Source of the DNA: Alphaproteobacteria bacterium
GTDB lineage: Bacteria; Pseudomonadota; Alphaproteobacteria; Rhodobacterales; Rhodobacteraceae
DNA: 60,182 nt
NCBI GenBank assembly: GCA_029289325.1
Contig: JARFTV010000026.1
Span: forward strand, 1-60,182
Direction: 5' to 3'
Shown: piece by piece, positions 19,273 to 31,502 of the stretch
Numbering within the stretch: the stretch's first letter is position 1
How the letters are laid out: every line of letters starts with the position of its first letter
Position numbers and translations under genes: made by a program
The notes under the pieces: generated by a model
Told to the model about the DNA's origin: nothing
The model's input: only the letters and a program-made list of their open reading frames with translations
The model's database searches: none

Positions 19273-21294
19273 ATGACCAACCTCAAGAAAATCAACATCG
19301 ACGGGATCGAGGTCGAGGTCGATGGCGCGATGACGATCATCCAGGCGGCGGAAGTCGCGGGGATCGAGATCCCGCGCTTCTGCTATCACGAGCGCTTGTC
19401 GATCGCGGGCAACTGCCGGATGTGCCTTGTCGAGGTGGTCGGTGGCCCGCCGAAGCCCGCCGCCTCTTGCGCGATGCAGGTCCGCGACCTGCGGCCGGGA
19501 CCGGAAGGCCAGGCCCCTGTCGTCAAGACCAAGTCGCCGATGGTGAAGAAAGCCCGCGAAGGGGTGATGGAGTTCCTGCTCATCAACCACCCGCTGGATT
19601 GCCCGATCTGCGACCAGGGCGGCGAGTGCGACCTTCAGGACCAGGCGATGGCCTACGGCGTGGACTTCAGCCGCTACCGCGAGCCGAAGCGCGCCTCCGA
19701 GGACCTGAACCTTGGCCCGCTGGTCAAGACCGCGATGACGCGCTGCATCTCCTGCACCCGCTGCGTGCGCTTCACGACCGAGGTCGCGGGGATCACCCAG
19801 ATGGGCCAGACCGGCCGGGGCGAGGACAGCGAGATCACCAGCTATCTGAACATGACGCTGGATTCGAATCTGCAGGGCAACATCATCGACCTCTGCCCGG
19901 TGGGGGCGCTGACGTCCAAGCCTTACGCTTTCACCGCGCGGCCCTGGGAGTTGACCAAGACCGAGACGGTGGACGTGATGGACGCTTTGGGCTCGTCGAT
20001 CCGGGTCGACACCAAGGGTCGCGAAGTGATGCGCATCCTGCCGCGCAACCATGACGGCGTGAACGAGGAATGGATCAGCGACAAGACCCGTTTCGTCTGG
20101 GACGGCCTGCGTCGCCAGCGCCTCGACGTGCCCTATGTGCGTGAGAACGGGCGCTTGCGGAAAGCCACCTGGGCCGAGGCGCTGACCCGCGCGGCCGAGG
20201 CGATGAAGGGCCGGAAGGTTGCCGCTCTGGTCGGCGATCTGGCCCCGGTCGAGGCGGTGTTCAGCCTGAAACAACTGGTCGAAGGCTTGGGCGGCACCAT
20301 CGAATGCCGTACCGATGGGGCGAAGCTCGTGGCGGGCAACCGCTCGGCCTATGCCGGCACGGCGCGGATCGAGGATATCGACACGGCGGGCGGAATCCTC
20401 CTGATCGGGACCAATCCCCGGATCGAGGCTCCGGTCCTCAACGCCCGCATCCGCAAGGCCTGGCTGAACGGGGCGGTCGTCGGCCTGATCGGACAAGCAG
20501 CCGACCTGACCTATGACGTGCACCACATCGGCGCCGACCGTGCCGCGCTGGCCGAGCATGTGAAGACTGCCGAGGCTGCGCCTCCTGATGCCAAACCCGG
20601 CGTTGTCATCGTCGGCCAAGGCGCGATCAACGAGGCTGATGGCGAGGCGGTGCTTGCTCATGCCATGCGGATCGCCGAGTTGCGCGGTGCGAAGCTTCTG
20701 ATCCTGCACACTGCGGCGTCGCGCGTGGGCGCGATGGACGTGGGCGCGGTCACCGAGGGCGGTCTTGCCGCAGCCACCGAAGGGGCGGAGGTGATCCACA
20801 ACCTCGGTGCCGATGAGGTCGAGATCGCAGCCGGGCCCGTCGTGATCTATCAGGGCAGCCACGGCGACCGGGGCGCCAGCCGTGCCGACATCATCCTGCC
20901 TGCCGCCGCCTGGACCGAGGAAAACGGGCTGTTCGTCAACACCGAGGGCCGGCCGCAACTGGCCTTCCGGGCGGGCTTTGCGCCGGGTGAGGCGAAGGAA
21001 AACTGGGCAATCCTCCGGGCACTCTCGGCCCAGCTTGGGGCGCAGCTTCCCTGGGATTCGCTGGCGCAACTCCGCGCCGCGCTGGTCAAGGCGCATCCGG
21101 TCCTTGGCCGTGTCGACGAGGTGGCGGAGAACCCGCTGCAGCCGGTAGAGATGAAGCACCTGGGCAAGGCGGATTTCCGCAATGCGATCAAGGATTTCTA
21201 TCTGACGAACCCGATCGCGCGGGCTTCCTCGGTGATGGCCGAGCTGTCGGCGATGGCCAAGGCGCGCGCGACCCCCGCATTGGCGGCAGAGTAA
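19273..21294 (+). CDS. nuoG: NADH-quinone oxidoreductase subunit G
   Basis: NuoG (75-kDa subunit) carries the chain of iron-sulphur clusters N1b, N4 and N5 in the peripheral arm. The N-terminal ferredoxin domain has Cys37, Cys48, Cys51 and Cys66; the His/Cys motif [17 protein letters not shown] follows, and then [11 protein letters not shown]. The rest is a molybdopterin-oxidoreductase-like domain that binds no cofactor. At 673 residues it is shorter than the E. coli protein and matches alphaproteobacterial and mitochondrial forms. Confidence 0.97.
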   Translation: MTNLKKINIDGIEVEVDGAMTIIQAAEVAGIEIPRFCYHERLSIAGNCRMCLVEVVGGPPKPAASCAMQVRDLRPGPEGQAPVVKTKSPMVKKAREGVMEFLLINHPLDCPICDQGGECDLQDQAMAYGVDFSRYREPKRASEDLNLGPLVKTAMTRCISCTRCVRFTTEVAGITQMGQTGRGEDSEITSYLNMTLDSNLQGNIIDLCPVGALTSKPYAFTARPWELTKTETVDVMDALGSSIRVDTKGREVMRILPRNHDGVNEEWISDKTRFVWDGLRRQRLDVPYVRENGRLRKATWAEALTRAAEAMKGRKVAALVGDLAPVEAVFSLKQLVEGLGGTIECRTDGAKLVAGNRSAYAGTARIEDIDTAGGILLIGTNPRIEAPVLNARIRKAWLNGAVVGLIGQAADLTYDVHHIGADRAALAEHVKTAEAAPPDAKPGVVIVGQGAINEADGEAVLAHAMRIAELRGAKLLILHTAASRVGAMDVGAVTEGGLAAATEGAEVIHNLGADEVEIAAGPVVIYQGSHGDRGASRADIILPAAAWTEENGLFVNTEGRPQLAFRAGFAPGEAKENWAILRALSAQLGAQLPWDSLAQLRAALVKAHPVLGRVDEVAENPLQPVEMKHLGKADFRNAIKDFYLTNPIARASSVMAELSAMAKARATPALAAE

Positions 21295-21297
21295 GCC

Positions 21298-21702
21298 ATG
21301 CAGCACCCGCTGACACTGCTGGCGACCCTTGGCACCGCGACCGCGGCGCTGGGGGCTTGCGCGCCTGCCGGAGAGGTGTCAGAGGGTCGCGGCCAGCCGG
21401 TGTACGAAGGGATACAGACGATCCTCCTGGACGACGACCTGGTCAGCTTTTCGCTTGCCATGCGCGGCGTGAAGAACCGGGGAGAGGTTGAGGCCTACGG
21501 GCGCTGTGCGGCGGCGCAATATGCGCTGGATCGGAGTTACGGGTTCGCGCGCCACGTGCGGACCATCGTGAAGAAGGAAGGCGGGGCATGGTACGGGGAC
21601 GCGGTCTATCTGATCTCGCTCGGCCTGCCCGAGGGCCTGCGCACCATCGACGCCGAAGTGGTGGCGGTGGAATGCGCAGAGCTTGGAATACCGACGGTTT
21701 GA
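21298..21702 (+). CDS. Hypothetical lipoprotein-like protein between nuoG and nuoH
   Basis: This 134-residue frame starts three bases after nuoG and ends 15 bases before nuoH. The N terminus is hydrophobic and reaches a lipobox-like LGACAP, with the Cys at residue 21, so it is likely an exported lipoprotein. Two more cysteines occur in YGRCAAAQYA and VECAELG. I recognise no family. Position alone ties it to complex I; it could be a lineage-specific assembly or periplasm-facing factor, or just a passenger. Confidence 0.6.
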   Translation: MQHPLTLLATLGTATAALGACAPAGEVSEGRGQPVYEGIQTILLDDDLVSFSLAMRGVKNRGEVEAYGRCAAAQYALDRSYGFARHVRTIVKKEGGAWYGDAVYLISLGLPEGLRTIDAEVVAVECAELGIPTV

Positions 21703-21717
21703 GGATGAGGGACTGAC

Positions 21718-23252
<1,535 letters not shown>

Positions 23253-23256
23253 GCCA

Positions 23257-23667
23257 ATGACCGACGACCTCGCTAAGATGTTCGCCGCCTGGATGGAGCA
23301 GGGCCAGAAGATGGCCAGCGCCTTCATGCCGGGCATGGAGAATTTCGACGCGAAGGCGATGGAAAAGTTCTTTCCGGCCATGCCGAAGGAACTGCTGGAA
23401 ATGTGGTTCGGCAAGACCTTCAACCCCGAAGGCCTTGATGCCCGGACGCGGTTCCTGGTGACCATCGCGGCCCTGACCGTGCTGGGTCCGGTAGGAGAGC
23501 CGCAGCTGCGGCTGACGATCAAGAACGGGTTGGCCGCCGGGGCCACCAAGCGCGAGATCGCGGAAGTGATCTGGCAGATGTCCATGTTCGGCGGGTTGCC
23601 CGCCATGCAGAAGGCGCTTGAGATCGCGCAAGCCGTCTTTGCAGAGACCGAGGAGAAAGACGCATGA
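23257..23667 (+). CDS. Carboxymuconolactone decarboxylase (CMD)-family protein lacking cysteines
   Basis: The 136-residue product has the helical CMD/AhpD-like core (about 65-128): RFLVTIAAL, then [23 protein letters not shown]. AhpD-type members use a CxxC pair to reduce disulphides; here there are no cysteines at all, so that chemistry is excluded, and a decarboxylase role is unsupported. The ATG at 23257 is four bases after nuoI and the stop overlaps the nuoJ start, so it is embedded in the operon. It is most simply a structural or assembly protein for complex I (inference). The longer frame starting inside nuoI is a shadow. Confidence 0.75.
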   Translation: MTDDLAKMFAAWMEQGQKMASAFMPGMENFDAKAMEKFFPAMPKELLEMWFGKTFNPEGLDARTRFLVTIAALTVLGPVGEPQLRLTIKNGLAAGATKREIAEVIWQMSMFGGLPAMQKALEIAQAVFAETEEKDA

Positions 23668-24278
23668 CCGTCTTCAGCTTTGCCTTCTACATGTTCGCCG
23701 TGATCACGGTGGCGTCGGGTCTGATGGTCACCCTGTCGCGGAACCCGGTGCACTCGGTCCTCTGGCTGATCCTGGCTTTCCTGTCGACCTCCGGCCTCTT
23801 CGTCATGCTGGGCGCCGAGTTCGTGGCGATGCTTCTGGTCATCGTCTATGTCGGCGCGGTGGCGGTGCTTTTCCTCTTCGTCGTGATGATGCTGGACATC
23901 GACTTTGCCGCGCTGAAGGGGGAGCTGGCACGCTACATGCCGCTGGGCCTCCTCATCGGTGTGGTCCTCATGATGCAGGTCGCGATCGGCGTGGGTGTCT
24001 GGCAGGTGGCCGACGGGGCCGAGGGCCTGCGCCAGGCTGTGGCTCTGGCCCCCGATCAGGTGGAGAACACCCGGGCGCTCGGCCTGCTGATGTATGACCG
24101 CTACTTCTTGCTGTTCCAGCTTGCCGGCCTGATCCTTCTGGTCGCAATGATCGGCGCGATCCTTCTGACGCTGCGCCACCGCAAGGATGTGAAACGGCAG
24201 AACGTGCTGGCCCAGATGTGGCGCGATCCGGCGAAGGCGATGGAGCTCAAGGACGTCAAGCCCGGTCAGGGTCTCTGA
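23664..24278 (+). CDS. nuoJ: NADH-quinone oxidoreductase subunit J
   Basis: NuoJ (ND6) is a five-helix membrane subunit of the proton-pumping arm. The 204-residue product shows the conserved [18 protein letters not shown] segment (third helix, about 57-74), which contains the flexible helix important for coupling. The ATG overlaps the stop of the CMD gene. Directly after the stop lies a 28-bp palindrome, so unlike most junctions in the operon nuoJ and nuoK are 78 bases apart. Confidence 0.96.
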   Translation: MTVFSFAFYMFAVITVASGLMVTLSRNPVHSVLWLILAFLSTSGLFVMLGAEFVAMLLVIVYVGAVAVLFLFVVMMLDIDFAALKGELARYMPLGLLIGVVLMMQVAIGVGVWQVADGAEGLRQAVALAPDQVENTRALGLLMYDRYFLLFQLAGLILLVAMIGAILLTLRHRKDVKRQNVLAQMWRDPAKAMELKDVKPGQGL

Positions 24279-24279
24279 C

Positions 24280-24307
24280 GTAGGGTGGGCAATATTGCCC
24301 ACCCTAC
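24280..24307. repeat. REP-like palindrome, copy 2, between nuoJ and nuoK
   Basis: This is a perfect 28-bp palindrome with left arm GTAGGGTGGGCAAT and the exact complement to the right. It differs from copy 1 only in the centre. It begins one base after the nuoJ stop codon and lies inside the nuo operon message, where it would form a 14-bp stem that could act as an RNase barrier or processing signal. Confidence 0.85.
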
Positions 24308-24356
24308 CGGGTGGGTCACGAAATTCGGGCCGATAGAGCCCAAGAGGGAACGAGAG

Positions 24357-24662
24357 ATGGTGGGACTTGAACATTACCTGACGGTGGCCGCGGCGCTGTT
24401 CGTCATCGGGATCTTCGGGATCTTCCTGAACCGGAAGAACGTGATCGTCATCCTGATGTCTATCGAATTGATGCTTCTGGCGGTCAACATCAACCTCGTC
24501 GCCTTCTCTTCCTTCTCGGGCGATCTGGTGGGGCAGGTCTTCACCATGTTCGTCCTGACCGTGGCCGCCGCCGAGGCTGCCATCGGTCTTGCCATCCTTG
24601 TCGTGTTCTTCCGCAACCGCGGCACGATCGAGGTGGAAGACGTGAACGTGATGAAAGGCTGA
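24357..24662 (+). CDS. nuoK: NADH-quinone oxidoreductase subunit K
   Basis: NuoK (ND4L) is a three-helix membrane subunit with two conserved glutamates in its helices, visible in the [16 protein letters not shown] and [12 protein letters not shown] segments. The product is 101 residues, the normal length. The ATG at 24357, preceded by AGAGGGAACGAG, is chosen; a longer frame from 24285 starts inside the palindrome and would add a spurious N-terminal MGNIAHP peptide. nuoL begins 7 bases downstream. Confidence 0.96.
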   Translation: MVGLEHYLTVAAALFVIGIFGIFLNRKNVIVILMSIELMLLAVNINLVAFSSFSGDLVGQVFTMFVLTVAAAEAAIGLAILVVFFRNRGTIEVEDVNVMKG

Positions 24663-24668
24663 CGACCG

Positions 24669-26903
24669 ATGGAAACGATCATCCTCCTTGCGCCTCTGGT
24701 CGGGGCCATCATCTGCGGTTTCGGCTGGCGCCTGATCGGCGAAAAGGCCGGGCAGGTCATCACCACCGCGCTGGTCTTCCTCGCCGCCGCGCTGTCCTGG
24801 CAGATCTTCCTGACCTTCGACGGCGAGACGCAGCGCGTGGTCCTGCTCCGCTGGATCGAATCCGGCACGATGGGCAGCGAATGGGCGATCCGGCTGGACC
24901 GGCTGACCGCGATCATGCTGGTCGTCGTGAACTCGGTCTCCGCGCTCGTCCACCTCTATTCTTTCGGCTACATGGCCCATGACGACAACTGGCACGAGGG
25001 CGAGCATTACAAGGCCCGCTTCTTCGCCTATCTGTCGTTCTTCACCTTCTCGATGCTGATGCTGGTGACCTCGGACAACCTGGTCCAGATGTTCTTCGGC
25101 TGGGAAGGCGTGGGCGTCGCCTCCTATCTCCTGATCGGCTTCTACTACCGCAAGGCATCGGCCAACGCGGCCGCGATGAAAGCCTTCATCGTGAACCGCG
25201 TCGGCGACTTCGGCTTTGCGCTGGGGATCTTCGCGCTCTTCTACCTCACCGACTCCATCCGCTTCGACGACGTCTTCGCTGCCGCTCCGGCGCTGGCCGA
25301 AACGAACCTGACCTTCCTCTGGGGCGAGTGGAACGCTGCGAACCTCGTGGGCGTCCTGCTGTTCATCGGCGCGATGGGCAAATCGGCGCAGCTCTTCCTC
25401 CACACCTGGTTGCCGGACGCGATGGAGGGCCCGACGCCCGTTTCCGCGCTGATCCACGCGGCGACGATGGTGACCGCGGGGGTGTTCCTCGTCTGCCGCA
25501 TGTCGCCGGTCTATGAATACGCACCCGACGCGCTGACCTTCATCACCGTCCTCGGCGCGCTGACCGCCTTTGTCGCGGCGACGATTGGCCTTGTGCAGAA
25601 CGACATCAAGCGTGTGATCGCCTATTCGACCATGTCGCAGCTCGGCTACATGTTCGTGGCGGCCGGTGTGGGCGTCTATTCGGTGGCGATGTTCCACCTC
25701 TTCACCCACGCCTTCTTCAAGGCGATGCTGTTCCTTGGCGCCGGCTCGGTGATCCACGCGACCCACCACGAACAGGACATGCGGAACTATGGCGGCCTGC
25801 GGAAAAAGATCCCGCTGACCTTCTGGGCCATGCTGATCGGCACGCTGGCCATCACCGGCGTGGGCATCCCGCTGACGCATTACGGTTTCGCCGGCTTCCT
25901 GTCGAAGGACGCGGTGATCGAAAGCGCCTGGGTCGGCTCGGGCTTCGCCTTCTGGCTTCTGGTCGTCGCCGCCTGCTTCACCAGCTTCTACTCCTGGCGG
26001 CTGATGTTCCTGACCTTCTTCGGGGAAAGCCGGGCGCATGGGCATGGCCATGATGGCCATGGCCACGGCCATGACGACCACGGCCACCATGAGCCGCATG
26101 AAAGCCCGATGGTCATGCTGATCCCGCTCGGCGTCCTTGCGCTGGGGGCGATCTTCTCGGGGATGCTTTGGTACAAGGTCTTCTTCGGTGACGAAACCGC
26201 CGTCCGCGACTGGTTCGGGATGGAACAGGTCGCCCATGGCGAGGCCCATGAAGAGCCCCATGGCGAGGTCGCCGCGGTCTCGACCGAGGGTGAGACGATC
26301 GTCGCCGACGGCGGCGCCACGACCGAGGCCACTCCGGCCCCGGAGCAGGTTGCCGAGGCCCATGCCGCAAGCGCCGCGCCGAAGGGTGCGCTGGTGATGC
26401 TGCCCTTCACGGCCGACGAGCAGGCCGTGGTCGACAGCCGCCTCGACGCGGACAAGGTGGCGAAATCCGACCACGCGCCCACGACCATGATCAATGCCGC
26501 GCATCTCGTGCCGACCTGGGTCAAGGTCTCGCCCTTCATCGCGATGCTGATCGGTTTCGCAGTGGCCTGGCTGTTCTACATCAAGGACCCCAGCCTGCCG
26601 CGTCGCCTCGCCGCGCAGCAGCGCCCGCTCTACCTGTTCCTCCTGAACAAGTGGTATTTCGACGAGCTTTACGACTGGATCTTCGTCCGTCCGGCCAAGT
26701 GGCTGGGGGCCTTCCTGTGGCGGAAGGGCGACGGCAAGGTGATCGACGGTTCGCTCAACGGGATTGCGATGGGGATCATCCCCTTCTTCACCCGCCTCGC
26801 AGGCCGTGCGCAGTCCGGCTATCTGTTCCACTACGCCTTCGCGATGGTGCTGGGGATCGTCATCCTCGTCACCTGGATGACGCTGTTCGGCGGCGCGAAG
26901 TAA
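24669..26903 (+). CDS. nuoL: NADH-quinone oxidoreductase subunit L with histidine-rich insert
   Basis: NuoL (ND5) is the distal antiporter-like subunit of complex I with a long lateral helix. The 744-residue product carries the conserved [21 protein letters not shown] block (about 237-257) and lysine/histidine residues of the proton path. It is clearly longer than the E. coli protein. The surplus lies between the last core helices: a His/Gly/Asp-rich stretch at about 457-479 with repeated GHGHD units, and an acidic Glu/Ala/Pro-rich linker at about 515-575, before the C-terminal helix region. The insert is probably solvent-exposed and could bind metal ions; this is unproven. Confidence 0.96.
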   Translation: METIILLAPLVGAIICGFGWRLIGEKAGQVITTALVFLAAALSWQIFLTFDGETQRVVLLRWIESGTMGSEWAIRLDRLTAIMLVVVNSVSALVHLYSFGYMAHDDNWHEGEHYKARFFAYLSFFTFSMLMLVTSDNLVQMFFGWEGVGVASYLLIGFYYRKASANAAAMKAFIVNRVGDFGFALGIFALFYLTDSIRFDDVFAAAPALAETNLTFLWGEWNAANLVGVLLFIGAMGKSAQLFLHTWLPDAMEGPTPVSALIHAATMVTAGVFLVCRMSPVYEYAPDALTFITVLGALTAFVAATIGLVQNDIKRVIAYSTMSQLGYMFVAAGVGVYSVAMFHLFTHAFFKAMLFLGAGSVIHATHHEQDMRNYGGLRKKIPLTFWAMLIGTLAITGVGIPLTHYGFAGFLSKDAVIESAWVGSGFAFWLLVVAACFTSFYSWRLMFLTFFGESRAHGHGHDGHGHGHDDHGHHEPHESPMVMLIPLGVLALGAIFSGMLWYKVFFGDETAVRDWFGMEQVAHGEAHEEPHGEVAAVSTEGETIVADGGATTEATPAPEQVAEAHAASAAPKGALVMLPFTADEQAVVDSRLDADKVAKSDHAPTTMINAAHLVPTWVKVSPFIAMLIGFAVAWLFYIKDPSLPRRLAAQQRPLYLFLLNKWYFDELYDWIFVRPAKWLGAFLWRKGDGKVIDGSLNGIAMGIIPFFTRLAGRAQSGYLFHYAFAMVLGIVILVTWMTLFGGAK

Positions 26904-26915
26904 GGGCGCGGTATC

Positions 26916-28469
26916 ATGGAAAACCAGCTTCTCTCGATCATCACCTTCCTGCCGCTGGTCGCGGCGATCATCCTTGCGCTCTTCATGCGGGGTGACGATG
27001 CGGCGGCCCGCAACGGGGCGAAGTGGCTTGCGCTCTTCACCACCTCGGCGACCTTCGTGATCTCGCTTTTCGTGCTCTTCCGCTTCGACCCGTCCAACAC
27101 CGGCTTCCAGTTCGTGGAAGAGCGGCAGTGGATCCTGGGTCTGAGCTACAAGATGGGTGTCGACGGGATCTCGGTTCTGTTCGTCATGCTGACGACCTTC
27201 CTCATGCCGATCACGATCTGGTCGTGCTGGACGGTCGAGCATCGCGTGAAGGAATACATGATCGCCTTCCTTGTGCTCGAGACGCTGATGCTTGGCGTCT
27301 TCTGCGCGCTGGACCTGGTGCTGTTCTACCTCTTCTTCGAGGCGGGCCTCATCCCGATGTTCCTGATCATCGGCATCTGGGGCGGCAAGGACCGCATCTA
27401 TGCGGCGTTCAAGTTCTTCCTCTACACCTTCCTCGGTTCGGTCCTGATGCTGGTCGCGATGATTGCGATGTATCTGGATGCCGGGACCACGGATATCGTG
27501 CGGCTTCTGGCGCATGATTTCGGGTCGGAGACCTTCAGCCTCCTCGGCTTCCAGGTCATGGGCGGGTTGCAGACCATGCTCTTCCTGGCCTTCTTCGCCA
27601 GCTTCGCGGTGAAGATGCCGATGTGGCCGGTCCATACCTGGCTGCCTGACGCCCACGTTCAGGCGCCGACGGCGGGGTCCGTGGTGCTGGCGGCGATCCT
27701 GCTGAAGATGGGTGGCTATGGCTTCCTGCGCTTCTCTCTGCCGATGTTCCCGGTCGGTGCGGATGTCATGGCGCCGCTGGTCCTGTGGATGAGCGCGATC
27801 GCCATCGTCTACACCAGCCTTGTCGCGCTGGCGCAGACCGACATGAAGAAGCTGATCGCCTATTCCTCGGTGGCCCACATGGGCTATGTGACGATGGGGA
27901 TCTTCGCGGCGAACCAGCAGGGCATCGACGGCGCCATCTTCCAGATGATCAGCCACGGCTTCATCTCGGGCGCGCTCTTCCTGTGCGTGGGCGTGATCTA
28001 TGACCGGATGCACACCCGCGAGATCGATGCCTATGGCGGCCTCGTGAACCGGATGCCCGCCTATGCGCTGGTCTTCATGTTCTTCACCATGGCCAATGTC
28101 GGCCTGCCGGGCACCTCGGGCTTCGTCGGTGAGTTCCTGACGCTGATGGGCATCTTCCAGGTCAACACCTGGGTCGCCGCCGTGGCTGCGACGGGCGTGA
28201 TCCTCTCGGCCGGCTATGCGCTCTGGCTGTACCGCCGGGTGGTCTTCGGCGACCTGATCAAGGAGGCGCTGAAGTCGATCACCGACATGACGGCGCGCGA
28301 GAAGGCGATCTTCGCGCCGCTGATCGCCATGACCCTGATCCTTGGCGTCTATCCCAGCCTGGTGACCAATATCATCGGCCCCTCGGTCGAGGCGCTGATC
28401 ACCGACTACCACGCCGCGCTGCCCGCACAGGGCACCGAGCTGGCCCTGAACGAAGGACATTCGGAATGA
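26916..28469 (+). CDS. nuoM: NADH-quinone oxidoreductase subunit M
   Basis: NuoM (ND4) is the second antiporter-like membrane subunit. The 517-residue product has about 14 helices, the conserved Glu of the [20 protein letters not shown] segment (about 135-154), and the [20 protein letters not shown] block near 230-250 with the pumping lysine. Its stop overlaps the nuoN start (ATGA). It is of full length and ordinary composition. Confidence 0.97.
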   Translation: MENQLLSIITFLPLVAAIILALFMRGDDAAARNGAKWLALFTTSATFVISLFVLFRFDPSNTGFQFVEERQWILGLSYKMGVDGISVLFVMLTTFLMPITIWSCWTVEHRVKEYMIAFLVLETLMLGVFCALDLVLFYLFFEAGLIPMFLIIGIWGGKDRIYAAFKFFLYTFLGSVLMLVAMIAMYLDAGTTDIVRLLAHDFGSETFSLLGFQVMGGLQTMLFLAFFASFAVKMPMWPVHTWLPDAHVQAPTAGSVVLAAILLKMGGYGFLRFSLPMFPVGADVMAPLVLWMSAIAIVYTSLVALAQTDMKKLIAYSSVAHMGYVTMGIFAANQQGIDGAIFQMISHGFISGALFLCVGVIYDRMHTREIDAYGGLVNRMPAYALVFMFFTMANVGLPGTSGFVGEFLTLMGIFQVNTWVAAVAATGVILSAGYALWLYRRVVFGDLIKEALKSITDMTAREKAIFAPLIAMTLILGVYPSLVTNIIGPSVEALITDYHAALPAQGTELALNEGHSE

Positions 28470-29902
28470 CTTCCGCCGATTTCCAGACCCTGATGCCCGA
28501 GATCCTTCTGGCCGGCTATGCCATGGCCGCGCTGATGGTTGCGGTCTATACCACCAAGGACCGGCTGGCCCCGTTGCTGGTCTGGCTGACGGCGGGCCTC
28601 TTCGTGGCGCTGGCGCTTTATATCGGCGGTGCCGGTGCCGGACAGCGGCTCGTCTTCAACGGCCTCTTCGTCGACGACCCCTTCGCGCGCTTCGCCAAGG
28701 TGACGATCCTCCTGTCTGCCGCTGCCGTGCTGGTGATGAGCCAGGACTACATGACCCGGCGCGAGCTGCTGCGCTTCGAATATCCCGTCCTCGTCACGCT
28801 GGCGGTGATCGGGATGATGGTCATGGTTTCCTCGGCGGACCTGATCACGCTCTACATGGGGTTGGAACTGCAATCCCTCTCGCTCTACGTCGTGGCATCG
28901 CTGCGCCGGGACAGTGCGAAATCCTCCGAGGCCGGGCTCAAGTATTTCGTCCTTGGCGCGCTCTCCTCGGGTCTCCTGCTTTACGGTGCCTCGCTGGTCT
29001 ATGGCTATGCCGGGACAACCCAGTTCGCGGGCATCCTTTCGACTGTTCAGGACGGCGTGCCGCTTGGACTGCTCTTCGGCCTCGTCTTCATGCTGGCGGG
29101 CCTCGCCTTCAAGGTCTCGGCCGCGCCCTTCCACATGTGGACGCCGGATGTGTATGAGGGTTCGCCGACCCCAGTGACCGCCTTCTTCGCCACCGCGCCC
29201 AAGGTCGCGGCCATGGCCCTGATCGCCCGTCTGGCGCAGGATGCCTTCGGCGGCATTCCAGGCCAGTGGGGACAGGTGCTGGCGGCGCTCGCGGTGGCCT
29301 CGATGTTCCTCGGTGCCGTGGCGGCCATCGGCCAGCGCGACATCAAGCGGCTGATGGCCTATTCCTCGATCGCCCATATGGGCTACGCGCTGATTGGCCT
29401 GTCGGTCGGCACCGCCTATGGCGTGCAGGCTACGCTGATCTACATGGCGATCTACGTCACGATGAACGTCGGCACCTTCGCCTTCATCCTGTCGATGGAG
29501 CGTGACGGACGCCCCGTCAGCGATATCGCCGGCCTGAACCAGTTCGCCAGGAAAGAGCCCCTGAAGGCGCTGGCCATGCTGGTCCTCCTGTTCAGCCTTG
29601 CCGGTGTGCCCCCGATGGTCGGCTTCTTCGGCAAGTTCTACGTCCTGAAAGCCGCCGTGGACGCGGGCTGGGTCTGGCTCGCAGTCGCCGGTGCCATCGC
29701 TTCGGTCATCGGTGCCTTCTACTACCTCCGCATCGTCTACTTCATGTACTTCGGCGCGGAGCAGGAACCCGTGGACAGCCGCATGGCGCCGGTCCAATGG
29801 GTCATGCTGGTCGGTGTGGCGGCGATCATGGTGCTTGGCGTGATCAATCTCTTCGGCATCGAACCTGCGGCAGCAGTCGCAGCGCAAGCGCTTGTCCGGT
29901 GA
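28466..29902 (+). CDS. nuoN: NADH-quinone oxidoreductase subunit N
   Basis: NuoN (ND2) is the third antiporter-like subunit, closest to the quinone module. The 478-residue product has about 14 helices, with the [14 protein letters not shown] motif (about 130-143), [16 protein letters not shown] and the [20 protein letters not shown] block. It closes the complex I operon; the birA start codon lies inside its last codons. Confidence 0.97.
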   Translation: MTSADFQTLMPEILLAGYAMAALMVAVYTTKDRLAPLLVWLTAGLFVALALYIGGAGAGQRLVFNGLFVDDPFARFAKVTILLSAAAVLVMSQDYMTRRELLRFEYPVLVTLAVIGMMVMVSSADLITLYMGLELQSLSLYVVASLRRDSAKSSEAGLKYFVLGALSSGLLLYGASLVYGYAGTTQFAGILSTVQDGVPLGLLFGLVFMLAGLAFKVSAAPFHMWTPDVYEGSPTPVTAFFATAPKVAAMALIARLAQDAFGGIPGQWGQVLAALAVASMFLGAVAAIGQRDIKRLMAYSSIAHMGYALIGLSVGTAYGVQATLIYMAIYVTMNVGTFAFILSMERDGRPVSDIAGLNQFARKEPLKALAMLVLLFSLAGVPPMVGFFGKFYVLKAAVDAGWVWLAVAGAIASVIGAFYYLRIVYFMYFGAEQEPVDSRMAPVQWVMLVGVAAIMVLGVINLFGIEPAAAVAAQALVR

Positions 29903-30638
29903 TCGCGGGGCAGGGCGCATTTCCCTGCCCGAGATCGACAGCACCAATGCCGAGGGCTTCCGGCGGGCCGCCAGCCTGTCGGGCCCGACCTGGATCGTCG
30001 CGGGCCTGCAAACCGCGGGCCGCGGCCGTCGCGCGCGGCCGTGGACCAGCCCGCTCGGCAATTTCCACGGCACGCTGGTCCTGAAGCCGACCGAACCGCC
30101 CGAGACGGTCGCCCTCCGCTCCTTCGCCGCCGCCTTGGCCCTGCGCGACGCGCTGGTCGAGGTCACAGGCCTGCCGCAAAGCTTCGCGCTGAAATGGCCG
30201 AACGACGTTCTCTGCAACGGCGGCAAGCTGGCCGGGATCCTGTTGGAGAGCCAGGGCCTGGGCAGTCCCGATCCGGTCCTCTGCATCGGGATCGGCGTCA
30301 ACCTGATCGCTGCCCCCGACGCCGCCCAGGTCGAAGCCGGGGCGGTCCCGCCCGTCTCGCTCCTTCAGGAAACTGGCCTTCGCATCACGCCAACGGCGTT
30401 CCTCGACGCTCTCGCCCCCGCCTACGCCCGCTGGGAAGTGGTCTTCGCCGCCCAGGGTTTCGCCCCCCTGCGCACGGCTTGGCTGGACCATGCAGCCCGC
30501 TTGGGTGAGGTGATCCGCGCCCGCACCGGCTCGGAGACTCGGGAAGGCGTCTTCGAGACGATCGATACGCAGGGCAACCTGATCCTGCGCACCGCCCATG
30601 CCAGGCTTGCCATCCCCGCCGCCGAGGTGTTCTTCTGA
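29892..30638 (+). CDS. birA: Biotin--[acetyl-CoA-carboxylase] ligase (no HTH)
   Basis: BirA activates biotin with ATP and attaches it to the carboxyl carrier protein. The 248-residue product has EIDSTNAE (about 14-21), the biotinyl-AMP loop [11 protein letters not shown] (about 42-52) and [17 protein letters not shown] near 98-114. The N-terminal DNA-binding domain of E. coli BirA is missing, so it is a group I enzyme, not a repressor. The TTG at 29892, overlapping nuoN by 11 bases, is the only start that keeps the whole first strand; there is no in-frame ATG or GTG nearby. The nuoN-birA-coaX-rnj order is common in alphaproteobacteria. Confidence 0.9.
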   Translation: MSGDRGAGRISLPEIDSTNAEGFRRAASLSGPTWIVAGLQTAGRGRRARPWTSPLGNFHGTLVLKPTEPPETVALRSFAAALALRDALVEVTGLPQSFALKWPNDVLCNGGKLAGILLESQGLGSPDPVLCIGIGVNLIAAPDAAQVEAGAVPPVSLLQETGLRITPTAFLDALAPAYARWEVVFAAQGFAPLRTAWLDHAARLGEVIRARTGSETREGVFETIDTQGNLILRTAHARLAIPAAEVFF

Positions 30639-30661
30639 CCTCTGCCTGCATTCTCTGTCCC

Positions 30662-30706
30662 CGAATATCCCACGGGGGGCCGGGGGTGTGAAACCCCCGG
30701 TCCGCC
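30662..30706. repeat. Hairpin in the birA-coaX gap
   Basis: CCGGGGG (30680-30686) and CCCCCGG (30694-30700) form a 7-bp GC stem around TGTGAAA. There is no T-tract, so it is unlikely to be an efficient intrinsic terminator. The flanking CCGAATATCCC resembles, in inverse orientation, the GGGGATATTTGGG of the element at 48741-48779, which suggests a dispersed intergenic motif. Confidence 0.4.
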
Positions 30707-30728
30707 GCTGAACCCCGAGACCACGCCC

Positions 30729-31502
30729 ATGCTTCTTGCCATCGACTGCGGCAACACCAACACCGTCTTCTCGATCTGGGACGGCAAGTGCTTTCTGGCC
30801 ACCTGGCGCATCGCCACCGACCACAAGCGCACGGCGGATGAATATTTCGTCTGGCTCTCCAGCCTGATGACGCTGACAAGCATCAGGGCCGAGATCACCG
30901 AGGCGATCATCTCCTCCACCGTCCCCCGCGTGGTCTTCAACCTCCGCGTCCTCTGTGACCGCTACTTCAACTGCCGCCCGCTGGTCGTCGGCAAGCCCGA
31001 CTGCAGGCTCCCCGTCGCTCCCCGGGTCGATCAGGGCACCACGGTCGGCCCTGACCGGCTGGTCAATACCGTAAGTGCACATGACCGGCACGGGGGCGAC
31101 CTCATCGTCGTCGATTTCGGCACCGCCACCACCTTCGACGTGGTCGACGCCGACGGCGCCTATATCGGCGGGGTCATCGCGCCCGGCGTGAACCTCTCGC
31201 TCGAAGCGCTCCACATGGCAGCGGCCGCATTGCCGCATGTCGATGTGGCAAAGCCCGCGAAGGCCATCGGCACGAATACGGTGGCCTGCATGCAGTCCGG
31301 CGTGTATTGGGGCTATGTCGGTCTCGTCGAAGGTATCGTCCGCGAAGTGCGGAGGGAGCGGGACCGGCCGATGAAAGTCGTCGCGACCGGGGGCCTCGCC
31401 TCCCTTTTCGCGCAGGGAACCGAGCTATTTGACAGCATCGAGGACGATCTGACCATGCATGGCCTCGTTCTGATCAACGACTACAACAAGGAACACGCAT
31501 GA
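30729..31502 (+). CDS. coaX: Type III pantothenate kinase
   Basis: CoaX phosphorylates pantothenate, the first step of coenzyme A synthesis. The 257-residue protein belongs to the ASKHA fold: DCGNTNTVFS at residues 5-14 is the phosphate-1 loop, GPDRLVN near 103-109 binds pantothenate, and DFGTATTFD near 125-133 is the phosphate-2 loop. A type III enzyme is insensitive to CoA feedback. The stop overlaps the rnj start (ATGA). Confidence 0.95.
   Translation: MLLAIDCGNTNTVFSIWDGKCFLATWRIATDHKRTADEYFVWLSSLMTLTSIRAEITEAIISSTVPRVVFNLRVLCDRYFNCRPLVVGKPDCRLPVAPRVDQGTTVGPDRLVNTVSAHDRHGGDLIVVDFGTATTFDVVDADGAYIGGVIAPGVNLSLEALHMAAAALPHVDVAKPAKAIGTNTVACMQSGVYWGYVGLVEGIVREVRRERDRPMKVVATGGLASLFAQGTELFDSIEDDLTMHGLVLINDYNKEHA

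Noticed and set aside
18751-21306. Minus-strand open frame of 851 codons opposite nuoG
   Set aside because: It is antisense to the well-conserved nuoG, has low-complexity composition and lacks a ribosome site.
24285-24356. Longer nuoK N terminus beginning MGNIAHP
   Set aside because: The codons come from the dispersed palindrome; a good ribosome site and the family length support the ATG at 24357.
26034-26105. CRISPR-like or satellite repeat (GGCCATGGCCA units)
   Set aside because: The repeats are in frame with nuoL, encode a His-rich stretch and lack spacers.
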